Positions 42,711 through 48,880 of a stretch of DNA of 64,000 bases are shown here, one piece after another; position 1 is the stretch's first letter, and every line of letters begins with the position of its first letter. The DNA is from JAICYJ01 sp963797565 (GTDB lineage Bacteria; Actinomycetota; Thermoleophilia; Gaiellales; JAICJC01), in the NCBI GenBank assembly GCA_963797565.1, contig CAWCPM010000002.1, forward strand, positions 310,001 through 374,000, given 5' to 3'. The notes below the pieces were generated by a model. The model did not search any database and was not told the origin of the DNA. It saw only the letters and a list, made by a program, of their open reading frames with translations. A program made the position numbers and the translations under genes.

Positions 42711-42808
42711 CCTCGAGGTGCTTCGCCTGGCTCGATCGCTCGTAGTGCTTCTGCCGGTCCGCAACCAACGCCTCGAGGTACCTCACCGAGCTCGATGGCT
42801 CGTCGCGC
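42711..42808 (+). repeat. Imperfect 38-bp direct repeat with a 60-bp period upstream of bipA
   Basis: CCTCGAGGTGCTTCGCCTGG at 42711 and CCTCGAGGTACCTCACCGAG at 42771 start two segments that agree over about 38 bases (both continue CTCGAT-GCTCGT), exactly 60 bases apart. They lie between the PHP gene and bipA. Function unknown; each contains the palindrome CCTCGAGG. Confidence 0.55.
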
Positions 42809-42836
42809 GCTGACCGCCACTCACACGCCTGCCATC

Positions 42837-42848
42837 TAGTCTCCATCG
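42837..42848 (+). promoter_or_regulatory. Leaderless promoter of bipA
   Basis: TAGTCT (42837-42842) lies six bases before the GTG start. Confidence 0.5.
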
Positions 42849-44693
42849 GTGAGCCCGCACACACACAAGCTCCGCGATGACATCCGAAACATCGCGATCA
42901 TCGCCCACGTTGACCATGGCAAGACCACCCTCGTGGACGCGCTGCTGCAGCAGTCAGGCACGTTCGCGGCGCACGCCGAGGTGGTCGACCGGATCATGGA
43001 CGCCGGGCTCGAGCGCGAGCGCGGCATCACGATCCTGGCCAAGAACGCGGCCTGCCGCTACCACGGCACCAAGATCAACATCATCGACACTCCCGGGCAT
43101 GCCGACTTCGGCGGCGAGGTCGAGCGCGGCCTGACGATGGTTGACGGGGTGCTGCTGCTGGTCGACGCCAGCGAGGGGCCGCTGCCGCAGACCCGGTTCG
43201 TGCTGCGCAAGGCGCTGGCCGCGCGGCTGCCGGTGATCCTGGTCGTGAACAAGGTCGACCGGCCCGATGCCCGCGCCGCCGAGGTGGTGAACGAGATCTA
43301 CCAGCTGTTCTTCGATCTCGACGCCGACGAGTCGCAGATCGATTTCCCGATCGTCTACACGATCGCCCGCGACGGCCTGGCCTCACTCACGGAAGACGAT
43401 CAGGGTACCGACATGCATCCGCTGTTCGAGTTGATCCTCGACCGGGTGCCGCCGCCGCGCTACCACGAGGGCTCCCCGTTCCAGGCCCGCGTTGCCAACC
43501 TCGACTCCTCCCCCTACCTGGGCCGGCTCGCGCTCTGCCGCGTGCACGAGGGCGAGCTCAACAAGGGCGAGATGGTGGCGTGGTGCAAGGCCGACGGCAC
43601 GATCACGCGCACCAAGATCACCGAGATGTTCGTTGCTGAGGGGCTCGATCGGGTGGCGGCCGATCACGTCGGGCCGGGCGAGGTGATGGCCGTCGCCGGC
43701 CTCCAGGAGATCATGATCGGCGAGACGATCGCCGACGCCGAGGACCCCCATCCGCTGCCGGTGATCAAGGTGGACGAGCCGTCGCTGGCGATGACGCTTG
43801 GCACCAACTCCTCGCCGTTCGCAGGCCGCAGCGGCTCGAAGCTGACGGCGCGCATGATCAAGGACCGGCTCGACCGCGAGCTGGTCGGGAACGTCAGCCT
43901 GCGGGTGTTCGACACCGACCGGCCGGACACGTGGGAGGTGCAGGGTCGCGGCGAGCTGCAGCTGGCGGTGCTGATCGAGCTGATGCGGCGCGAGGGCTTC
44001 GAACTCACGATCGGCAAGCCGCAGGTGGTCACGCGCGAGGTGAACGGCAAGGTCTGCGAGCCGGTGGAGCGGGTCACGATCGACGTGCCGGAGGAGTACT
44101 CGGGCACGGTGATCCAGGCGCTGGCGGTGCGTAAGGGGCGGATGGAGCAGATGACCAACCACGGGTCGGGATGGGTGCGGCTGGACTATGTGATCCCGGC
44201 CCGCGGCCTGCTCGGGTTCCGTACCGAGTTTCTGACCGAGACGCGCGGCACCGGCATCCTGCACCACGTGTTCGATCGCTACGAGCCCTGGCACGGCGAG
44301 ATCAGCGGCCGCCAGAACGGCTCGCTGATCGCTGACCGCGTCGGGCCGGCGTCGAGCTACGCGATGACCAACCTGCAGGAGCGCGGAGTGCTGTTCGTGT
44401 CCCCCAGTGAGGACTGCTACGAGGGCATGCTGGTCGGCGAGAACGCCCGCGCGGACGACCTCGACGTGAACATCGCCAAGGCCAAGCAGATGACCAACGT
44501 CCGTTCCAACGCCGATGTGCTGGTGCGCCTGGCGCCGCCACGCCTGCTCAGCCTCGACCAGGCGCTCGAGTACATCGAGGAGGACGAGTGCGTCGAGGTC
44601 ACGCCCGACGTGATCCGCCTGCGCAAGGTCGAGCTGTCGGCGTCGAGGCGTCAGAGCCAGCGGTCGAAGAGCAAGCGCGACGCGCGTGAGTGA
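42849..44693 (+). CDS. bipA: Ribosome-associated GTPase BipA/TypA
   Basis: This 614-residue translational GTPase assists 50S assembly and growth under stress. G1 is AHVDHGKTTL, G2 is RGITI, G3 is DTPGHADF and G4 is NKVDRPDA, all with the standard spacing. The EF-G-like domains and the BipA C-terminal domain (VGPASSYAMTNLQERGVLFV) follow, ending in a Lys/Arg-rich tail. The start is a GTG. It is directly upstream of the tRNA array region on the same strand, but a separate promoter follows its stop. Confidence 0.95.
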   Translation: MSPHTHKLRDDIRNIAIIAHVDHGKTTLVDALLQQSGTFAAHAEVVDRIMDAGLERERGITILAKNAACRYHGTKINIIDTPGHADFGGEVERGLTMVDGVLLLVDASEGPLPQTRFVLRKALAARLPVILVVNKVDRPDARAAEVVNEIYQLFFDLDADESQIDFPIVYTIARDGLASLTEDDQGTDMHPLFELILDRVPPPRYHEGSPFQARVANLDSSPYLGRLALCRVHEGELNKGEMVAWCKADGTITRTKITEMFVAEGLDRVAADHVGPGEVMAVAGLQEIMIGETIADAEDPHPLPVIKVDEPSLAMTLGTNSSPFAGRSGSKLTARMIKDRLDRELVGNVSLRVFDTDRPDTWEVQGRGELQLAVLIELMRREGFELTIGKPQVVTREVNGKVCEPVERVTIDVPEEYSGTVIQALAVRKGRMEQMTNHGSGWVRLDYVIPARGLLGFRTEFLTETRGTGILHHVFDRYEPWHGEISGRQNGSLIADRVGPASSYAMTNLQERGVLFVSPSEDCYEGMLVGENARADDLDVNIAKAKQMTNVRSNADVLVRLAPPRLLSLDQALEYIEEDECVEVTPDVIRLRKVELSASRRQSQRSKSKRDARE

Positions 44694-44745
44694 CCATGCG
44701 AACCGATAACGCTCAACCGTCGTACAACAATTACCGACGGAATAG

Positions 44746-44774
44746 TTGCGTTTGCCCGAAACGTTCTGTATGTT
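44746..44774 (+). promoter_or_regulatory. Sigma-70-type promoter leading into the RNA island
   Basis: TTGCGT (44746-44751) and TATGTT (44769-44774) are separated by exactly 17 bases, in the most AT-rich stretch of this neighbourhood. Transcription would start near 44781, just ahead of the first short ORF. It is a good candidate to drive the leader and perhaps the first tRNAs. Confidence 0.55.
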
Positions 44775-44784
44775 GGGAGTCGCA

Positions 44785-44892
44785 ATGACGAAATTGTCTG
44801 ACATCGAAATGTTCGCCGCCCGATCGACCTCCGTCGATCCGGTGACACATGGCCGGCTGGATAGCCAGCCCGGCACGGAGGCCCTCGCCTAG
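44785..44892 (+). CDS. 35-residue leader ORF
   Basis: This ORF (MTKLSDIEMFAARSTS...) starts at an ATG preceded by GGGAG and lies only a few bases after the predicted transcription start. No homology is recognised. Its position between a promoter and a strong hairpin suggests a leader peptide that could couple translation to readthrough into the tRNA array. It may equally be a remnant. Confidence 0.35.
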   Translation: MTKLSDIEMFAARSTSVDPVTHGRLDSQPGTEALA

Positions 44893-44930
44893 GACCTGGA
44901 TTCGAGCAACAGCTCACCACAGGACCACGC

Positions 44931-44956
44931 GAGGGCGACTCACACGAGTCGCCCTC
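44931..44956 (+). terminator. Leader hairpin 1 (11-bp perfect stem)
   Basis: GAGGGCGACTC pairs with GAGTCGCCCTC around an ACAC loop, followed by AGTCGTTAAC. A near-identical stem recurs at 45203-45228. Either a terminator/attenuator or a processing site. Confidence 0.5.
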
Positions 44957-45008
44957 AGTCGTTAACAACACATCACGCGCGATCCGAACGAAGGACACGA
45001 ACACCACC

Positions 45009-45170
45009 ATGACCGCGACAACCTTGAACACCGCCATGCTGACCGGCGCCTGGGCGAAACACCTCGCCCCTGCGACGCCGCCGCATGCCTGTGATCGGGG
45101 TGTCGAAGCCTCTGATACCAGCGTGCAGCCCCGCGCGGACACCCTCATCTCAAGGAGCGTGCAGACCTAG
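45009..45170 (+). CDS. 53-residue leader ORF
   Basis: This ORF (MTATTLNTAMLTGAWAKHLA...) lies between the two homologous hairpins. It is polar, with one Cys and no membrane segment. GAAGGA occurs 18 bases before the ATG, rather far for a ribosome site. No family is recognised. Being flanked by duplicate hairpins it may be the second unit of a duplicated leader, although its sequence is not clearly related to the 35-residue ORF. Confidence 0.3.
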   Translation: MTATTLNTAMLTGAWAKHLAPATPPHACDRGVEASDTSVQPRADTLISRSVQT

Positions 45171-45202
45171 AAACGGGTCAACGACACGCAATCCGGCGAG
45201 AT

Positions 45203-45228
45203 GAGGGCGATCCCAAGGGGTCGCCCTC
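45203..45228 (+). terminator. Leader hairpin 2, homologue of hairpin 1
   Basis: GAGGGCGATCC pairs with GGGTCGCCCTC (one G-U) around CAAG. Both leader hairpins are followed by (C)A(A/G)TCGTT(T)AA. The shared sequence suggests duplication or a conserved role. Confidence 0.5.
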
Positions 45229-45241
45229 AATCGTTTAAGCC

Positions 45242-45456
45242 CTCCCAGGTCGGGAGCATCAGCAGAGAGGCTCGAATCCTCTCAAGGGCAATCCGGGAAA
45301 ACCCTGGCGCTGCTGGGGAGGACTCGCACAGTGCCGCAAGGCGTGCGGGGGCCGGCCCTCCACGAGGAGGAGTCCGGTTGGGAACTCGGGGACCTGACGA
45401 GAGAAAACGCCAGGGGACCGATACCGACGGCTGAGAGGGAACTGGAGCTGATGTGC
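45242..45456 (+). ncRNA. Unidentified structured RNA at the head of the tRNA array
   Basis: About 215 bases without a convincing reading frame form nested long-range helices. CATCAGC (45257-45263) pairs with GCTGATG (45447-45453), CCTCTCA (45278-45284) with TGAGAGG (45432-45438), CCCTGGCG (45302-45309) with CGCCAGGG (45408-45415), and GGACTC (45320-45325) with GAGTCC (45370-45375); a local hairpin carries a GCAA tetraloop. A 5' hairpin (CTCCC/GGGAG) precedes them. A T-arm-like GAGAGG-CTCGAAT-CCTCTC competes with one of the long helices. It does not fit tmRNA, 4.5S RNA or a group I intron. Confidence 0.5.
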
Positions 45457-45475
45457 ACGTGGTGAAGTTATTCGC

Positions 45476-45548
45476 GGCGCCGTGACCGAGTGGCTCAGGT
45501 AGCAGGTTGCAACCCTGCTCTAGGACGGTTCGATTCCGTCCGGCGCCT
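45476..45548 (+). tRNA. tRNA-Cys(GCA)
   Basis: Acceptor GGCGCCG/CGGCGCC pairs fully; anticodon arm GCAGG-TTGCAAC-CCTGC; T-arm GACGG-TTCGATT-CCGTC; discriminator T; CCA not encoded. First tRNA of the array. Confidence 0.93.
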
Positions 45549-45590
45549 CTCCGGATCCGCGGGATAGTTGATAGGTAACACCGATACCGT

Positions 45591-45663
45591 GGGGTGGTAG
45601 CTGAGACGGTCCAAGCGCCCGGTTGAAGCCCGGGAGACGAGGATTCGAGCGCCTCTCACCCCA
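45591..45663 (+). tRNA. tRNA-Phe(GAA)
   Basis: Acceptor GGGGTGG/TCACCCC with one G-U; anticodon stem CCCGG/CCGGG with loop TTGAAGC. The T-stem has one A-G mismatch (GAGGA/GCCTC), so the gene is slightly degenerate. A T-run follows. Confidence 0.85.
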
Positions 45664-45678
45664 CCTTTTGACACCTTT

Positions 45679-45750
45679 GGGGGTGTGGCTCAGTGGCAGA
45701 GCATCCGCTTGTCGAGCGGTAGGTCGCGAGTTCGATTCTCGCCATCCCCG
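45679..45750 (+). tRNA. tRNA-Asp(GTC)
   Basis: Acceptor GGGGGTG/CATCCCC; anticodon loop TTGTCGA; perfect T-arm GCGAG-TTCGATT-CTCGC; discriminator G as expected for Asp. The first anticodon-stem pair is a T-T mismatch. Confidence 0.9.
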
Positions 45751-45775
45751 TGCAGTAACGGACGTTTCACCACAC

Positions 45776-45858
45776 ACCGGCATGGCGGAATGGGTAGACG
45801 CGCTGGTCTCAGAAACCAGTGGAGATTCTCCGTGGGGGTTCGACTCCCTCTGCCGGTA
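45776..45858 (+). tRNA. tRNA-Leu(CAG)
   Basis: Acceptor ACCGGCA/TGCCGGT; anticodon arm CTGGT-CTCAGAA-ACCAG; long variable arm typical of Leu; discriminator A. Starts with A rather than the usual G. Confidence 0.9.
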
Positions 45859-45871
45859 CTCGCTGAGCTTC

Positions 45872-45947
45872 GGGGGATGGGACTGCTGGGAGTGGTCACT
45901 CGGTTTGCACCCGGGACTACAGGCGGGTTCGATGCCCGCATCCTCCA
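45872..45947 (+). tRNA. tRNA-Ala(TGC)
   Basis: Acceptor GGGGGAT/ATCCTCC contains the G3-U70 pair that identifies tRNA-Ala; loop TTTGCAC; T-arm GCGGG-TTCGATG-CCCGC. Position 8 is G instead of the near-universal U. Confidence 0.88.
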
Positions 45948-45967
45948 CTCGCACGTGCACGACACTT

Positions 45968-46041
45968 GCCCTCGTAGCTCAATGGACCAGAGTGCCAGGC
46001 TTCGAACCTGGTGGTTGGAGGTTCGAATCCTCCCGAGGGCT
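45968..46041 (+). tRNA. tRNA-Arg(TCG)
   Basis: Acceptor GCCCTCG/CGAGGGC, anticodon arm CCAGG-CTTCGAA-CCTGG, T-arm GGAGG-TTCGAAT-CCTCC, all fully paired. Confidence 0.92.
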
Positions 46042-46048
46042 TCGCGAT

Positions 46049-46132
46049 GGGGATGCACTGGGAATGCGGCGATCCCAAGTGGCTGTAAACCACCCGCCTC
46101 CGGCTCTGGCAGTTCGACTCTGTCCGTCCCCA
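46049..46132 (+). tRNA. tRNA-Tyr(GTA)
   Basis: Acceptor GGGGATG/CGTCCCC; loop CTGTAAA on a short stem (GTGG/CCAC); long variable region; T-arm GGCAG-TTCGACT-CTGTC. The D-region is irregular and position 8 is C. Confidence 0.82.
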
Positions 46133-46142
46133 CTCATCAAAT

Positions 46143-46215
46143 GCCTCTGTAGTTCACTGGACAGAACGCGAGCGTGCGAAGCTCGAGGCCGGAGGTTCGA
46201 TTCCTCCCAGAGGCG
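46143..46215 (+). tRNA. tRNA-Arg(GCG)
   Basis: Acceptor GCCTCTG/CAGAGGC; anticodon arm CGAGC-GTGCGAA-GCTCG; T-arm GGAGG-TTCGATT-CCTCC. A GCG anticodon is uncommon in bacteria, where ACG (inosine) normally reads CGC/CGU. Confidence 0.9.
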
Positions 46216-46225
46216 TGCACCCCAC

Positions 46226-46297
46226 GGCGAGTGGGGTCTGGCGATCCGGCAGCTCTCATACGGCTGCGCCAAGCCGGTTCGATTCCGGCGCTCGCTA
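46226..46297 (+). tRNA. tRNA-Met(CAT), elongator or Ile2 type
   Basis: Acceptor GGCGAGT/GCTCGCT with terminal G-U pairs; anticodon arm CAGCT-CTCATAC-GGCTG; T-arm GCCGG-TTCGATT-CCGGC. The three G-C pairs of an initiator are absent. The D-arm is weak and U8 is missing. A C34-lysidine Ile tRNA cannot be excluded. Confidence 0.75.
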
Positions 46298-46302
46298 TCC
46301 AT

Positions 46303-46377
46303 GGTGGCCGTAGCTCAAAACGGTAGAGCCCCTGGTTGTGGACCAGGCGGTTGCCGGTTCGAACCCGGCCGGTCACC
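46303..46377 (+). tRNA. tRNA-His(GTG)
   Basis: The extra 5' G opposite C73, the His identity element, is encoded at 46303. Acceptor GTGGCCG/CGGTCAC, anticodon arm CCTGG-TTGTGGA-CCAGG, T-arm GCCGG-TTCGAAC-CCGGC. Confidence 0.92.
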
Positions 46378-46390
46378 CCTCCTGACACCC

Positions 46391-46462
46391 AGGGGCGTGA
46401 TGTAAAGGCCAGCATGCGAGGCTCCAACCCTCGTCGTCCGGGTTCGACCCCTGGCGCCCCTG
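46391..46462 (+). tRNA. tRNA-Trp(CCA)
   Basis: Acceptor AGGGGCG/CGCCCCT, anticodon arm CGAGG-CTCCAAC-CCTCG, T-arm CCGGG-TTCGACC-CCTGG; discriminator G. The bases CCA follow the discriminator, perhaps by chance. Confidence 0.9.
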
Positions 46463-46482
46463 CCAAGCGCTGCACCACCCCA

Positions 46483-46576
46483 GTCGCGGGCCGACGCACG
46501 TCGGTTCTCGTGGACCCACTCACAATGGGGCCGGGTTCGATCCCCGGCATTCCGGCATGCACCTCATGACCGCGAC
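46483..46576 (+). ncRNA. Y RNA 1 (Ro60 partner)
   Basis: Terminal stem GTCGCGG (46483-46489) pairs perfectly with CCGCGAC (46570-46576). Just inside lie GGGCCGACG on the 5' side and ATGACC on the 3' side, close to the conserved Ro-binding core of animal Y RNAs (GGnCCGA opposite UUGAC). An upper stem GCACGTCGG/CCGGCATGC follows, with one C-A mismatch at the same position where Y RNA 2 has C-C. The head holds hairpin CCCA-CTCACAA-TGGG and T-arm CCGGG-TTCGATC-CCCGG. The 13-base CGCGGGCCGACGC is identical in both Y RNAs. Not a tRNA: no acceptor strand pairs. Confidence 0.8.
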
Positions 46577-46595
46577 GCTGACGACGCAAACGCCC

Positions 46596-46729
46596 GACGC
46601 GGGCCGACGCGCACTGGTTACCACTGTGAATGGTCCAGGTAGCAGGTTCGACTCCTGCCCGGCCGGAGCGATCCGGCCAGTAGCTCAACGGTAGAGCGGG
46701 AACTCCAGTCCGCACCACATGACCGCGTC
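46596..46729 (+). ncRNA. Y RNA 2 with a permuted tRNA-like head (YrlA-like)
   Basis: Terminal stem GACGCGG (46596-46602) pairs with CCGCGTC (46723-46729), then the same Ro-type core (GGGCCGACG / CATGACC) and an upper stem GCGCACTGG/CCAGTCCGC with one C-C mismatch. The head contains a small hairpin (ACCA..TGGT), a T-arm GCAGG-TTCGACT-CCTGC (46642-46658), a closed acceptor-like stem GGCCGG/CCGGCC (46661-46678) and a D-arm GCTC-AACGGTA-GAGC (46683-46697), in that order. This is a tRNA circularly permuted so that its acceptor is looped and its anticodon arm is replaced by the Y stem, as in bacterial YrlA. It ends 36 bases before the ro60 ATG. Confidence 0.83.
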
Positions 46730-46765
46730 ATTCCATCCACTCGATCTCCCGAAAGGAGGCCACCC

Positions 46766-48430
46766 ATGTCGTATCTGACCCGACTCCACAACCTCGCGAC
46801 CACACAGCGCGAGCGCCTGCGCACCGACCAGGTGCCGAACTCCGAGGGCGGCTACGTCTGGGAGGTCGACATCTGGACGCGGCTGCGCCGGTTCCTGATC
46901 CTCGGCTCCGAGGCCGGCTCGTTCTACGCGTCGGAGCGGAAGCTGACGATCGCAAACACACGAGCGCTCGATGCCTGCATCGAACAGGACGGCGCCCGCA
47001 CCGTCGAGCTGATCGCCGAGATCAGCGAGGCCGGCCGGGCACCGAAGAACGACCCGGCCGTGTACGCGCTGGCACGATGCGCGTCGGCGGCCGACGTCGT
47101 CACACGCCGGGCGGCGCTGGCAGCCCTGCCGCGAGTGTGCCGAACCGGCACCCACCTGTTCCAGTTCGCGACCATCGTGAACGAGCAGCGCGGATGGGGC
47201 CGGGCGCTGCGGCGCGCGGTGGGAGCGTGGTACGCAGCACGGGACGCGGACGCGATCGCCTACCAGGCGGTCAAGTACCGCCAGCGGGAGGGGTTCACCC
47301 ACCGCGACGTGCTGCGGCTCGCGCACCCGGCGCGGCTGGTCTCGGCCGGCAACCCGACGCTGGACATCTCGACCGAGCAGGCTCGCCTGTTCGAGTGGAT
47401 CGTCCGGGGCGGGGACACCGACGGGCTGCCGCGCATCGTCGAGGGCTACACCCGCGCACAGCGGGCCGGATCGGCCGATGAGGCCGCCCGGCTGGTGCGT
47501 GAGTACCAGCTGCCGCGGGAGGCGCTGCCGTCGGAGCACCTGACCAGCTCCGCGGTTTGGGAGGCGCTGCTCGAGACGATGCCGATGACGGCGATGATCC
47601 GGAACCTGGCGACGATGACGCGCGTGGGCCTGCTCACGCCGGGATCGCCGTCGGTGCGGCTGATCACCGAGCGGCTGTCGGATGGCGCGCGGATCCGCAA
47701 GGCCCGCGTCCACCCGATCGCGCTGCTGGTGGCGGCGCGCACCTACGCCTCCGGGCGGGGTGTCCGCGGCCACGCCTCCTGGACGCCGGTAACCGCCATC
47801 GTCGACGCGCTCGACGAGGCCTTCTACCTCGCGTTCGGGAACGTCCAGCCGACCGGCAAGCGGCTGCTGCTCGCGCTCGACGTGTCGGGGTCGATGACCT
47901 TCGGCTCGATTGCGGGCATGCCGGGGCTCACGCCCCGGGACGCATCGGCAGCGATGGCGCTGGTCACGCTGGCCGTCGAGCGACACGTCGAGGTGGTCGG
48001 CTTCCACGCCGGCCGCGGCGGCTGGGTCGCTCGTCGTCGGGGACGGTTCCAGGGGCGCGCCGACGCCCTCACGCCGCTCCCGCTGTCGGCTCGGCAGCGC
48101 CTGGACGACGCGGTCCGCCGCGTGTCCGACCTGCCGTTCGGCGGCACCGACTGTGCCCTGCCGATGCGCTACGCGCTGGAGCAGGGACGGGCGGTCGACA
48201 CGTTCGTGATCTACACCGACTCGGAGACCTGGGCTGGGGACATGCACCCGGCCGAGGCGCTGCGCCGCTACCGCCAGAGCACCGGCATCGCGGCACGGCT
48301 GGTCGTGGTCGGAATGGTCGCGAACCGCTTCACCATCGCCGACCCGAACGACGCCGGCATGCTCGACGTCGTCGGGTTCGACACCTCGACACCGCAGGTG
48401 ATCGGCGGGTTCGCCCGTGGCGAGCTGTAA
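46766..48430 (+). CDS. rsr: Ro60-family TROVE/vWA RNA-binding protein
   Basis: This 554-residue protein is a bacterial Ro60 orthologue (Rsr). The TROVE domain fills about residues 10-350 as HEAT-like helices (FLILGSEAGSFYASERKLT, FQFATIVNEQRGWGRALRRA, HRDVLRLAHPA) that form a ring holding misfolded RNA ends and Y RNA. The C-terminal vWA domain has an intact MIDAS: DVSGSM at about residue 372, a Thr in GGTDCALPM and an Asp in YTDSE. In Deinococcus and Salmonella such proteins bind Y RNA and PNPase or sit beside RtcB. AAAGGAGG lies upstream. It is preceded by two Y RNAs and embedded in tRNA genes. Confidence 0.93.
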   Translation: MSYLTRLHNLATTQRERLRTDQVPNSEGGYVWEVDIWTRLRRFLILGSEAGSFYASERKLTIANTRALDACIEQDGARTVELIAEISEAGRAPKNDPAVYALARCASAADVVTRRAALAALPRVCRTGTHLFQFATIVNEQRGWGRALRRAVGAWYAARDADAIAYQAVKYRQREGFTHRDVLRLAHPARLVSAGNPTLDISTEQARLFEWIVRGGDTDGLPRIVEGYTRAQRAGSADEAARLVREYQLPREALPSEHLTSSAVWEALLETMPMTAMIRNLATMTRVGLLTPGSPSVRLITERLSDGARIRKARVHPIALLVAARTYASGRGVRGHASWTPVTAIVDALDEAFYLAFGNVQPTGKRLLLALDVSGSMTFGSIAGMPGLTPRDASAAMALVTLAVERHVEVVGFHAGRGGWVARRRGRFQGRADALTPLPLSARQRLDDAVRRVSDLPFGGTDCALPMRYALEQGRAVDTFVIYTDSETWAGDMHPAEALRRYRQSTGIAARLVVVGMVANRFTIADPNDAGMLDVVGFDTSTPQVIGGFARGEL

Positions 48431-48435
48431 CACGG

Positions 48436-48470
48436 CCCGGGCAGGGAGCGTTCGTGACTCCCTGCCCGGG
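48436..48470 (+). terminator. 13-bp hairpin after ro60
   Basis: CCCGGGCAGGGAG pairs perfectly with CTCCCTGCCCGGG around a nine-base loop, six bases after the stop. No T-run. It separates ro60 from the next tRNA block. Confidence 0.65.
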
Positions 48471-48492
48471 GGCGGTCGAACGGCACGCACCT

Positions 48493-48565
48493 GGACGCAT
48501 AGCTCAGCAGGTAGAGCGCTCGCCCGACATGCGAGAGGTGCCAGGTTCGACCCCTGGTGCGTCCA
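48493..48565 (+). tRNA. tRNA-Val(GAC) with C33
   Basis: Acceptor GGACGCA/TGCGTCC, anticodon arm CTCGC-CCGACAT-GCGAG, T-arm CCAGG-TTCGACC-CCTGG. The loop has C where U33 is nearly universal. Confidence 0.9.
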
Positions 48566-48567
48566 TT

Positions 48568-48641
48568 GCCCGCGTAGCTCAGAGGATGAGAGCGCTCCGC
48601 TCCTACCGGAGAAGCCGCACGTTCGAGTCGTGCCGCGGGCG
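48568..48641 (+). tRNA. tRNA-Arg(CCT)
   Basis: Acceptor GCCCGCG/CGCGGGC, anticodon arm CTCCG-CTCCTAC-CGGAG, T-arm GCACG-TTCGAGT-CGTGC. Three bases after tRNA-Val. Confidence 0.92.
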
Positions 48642-48644
48642 CCT

Positions 48645-48717
48645 GGGGTCATAGCTCAACTGGCAGAGCGCCCGGCTCTTAACCGGGAGGTTGGGGGATC
48701 GTTGCCCTCTGACCCCA
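48645..48717 (+). tRNA. tRNA-Lys(CTT) with an abnormal T-loop
   Basis: Acceptor GGGGTCA/TGACCCC and anticodon arm CCCGG-CTCTTAA-CCGGG are perfect, but the T-loop reads ATCGTTG instead of TTCGANT, so the usual T54-A58 and D-loop contacts are lost. Confidence 0.82.
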
Positions 48718-48737
48718 TCTGCGGGTCTGCACATCGT

Positions 48738-48821
48738 GGAAGCGATCCGGCTGGATCAGGAGCCTGTCTCGAAAACAGGTAGGAGGGTCACCTCTTGGGC
48801 GTTCGAGTCGCCCCGCTTCCG
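48738..48821 (+). tRNA. tRNA-Ser(CGA)
   Basis: Acceptor GGAAGCG/CGCTTCC, anticodon arm CCTGT-CTCGAAA-ACAGG, long variable arm, T-arm GGGCG-TTCGAGT-CGCCC, discriminator G. Confidence 0.92.
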
Positions 48822-48868
48822 CTCGCCTTCGCGGTCTTCGACGGCATCCGGCCGACGCGGTGGCCCGG

Positions 48869-48880
48869 TAGAGTCGCGCG
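48869..48880 (+). promoter_or_regulatory. Leaderless promoter of the GNAT gene
   Basis: TAGAGT (48869-48874), six bases before the ATG. Confidence 0.5.

Noticed and set aside
44651..45148. 165-codon minus-strand ORF opposite the end of bipA and the leader
   Set aside because: No ribosome site, low-complexity composition, and it is antisense to bipA and to the leader hairpin.
45242..45456. Group I intron, tmRNA or TPP riboswitch (because of CTGAGAGGG and T-arm-like sequence)
   Set aside because: Conserved intron core elements, a tag ORF with a GGGG/CCA acceptor, and the TPP riboswitch core are all missing.
46498..46560. Possible tRNA-Val(CAC), from loop CTCACAA and a TTCGATC T-arm
   Set aside because: No acceptor strand pairs and there is no variable loop; the flanks pair as a Y RNA stem instead.
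46618..46713. Possible second tRNA-His (CTGTGAA loop) and a 5' tRNA half (TAGCTCAACGGTAGAGC)
   Set aside because: T-arm precedes D-arm and the acceptor is a closed stem; the whole makes sense as the head of Y RNA 2.
45520..46718. Several 100-190-codon ORFs on both strands of the tRNA array (with GIEPA- or REGIEPS-like peptides)
   Set aside because: They are translations of or antisense to the tRNA genes; such tRNA-derived peptides are well-known annotation artefacts.
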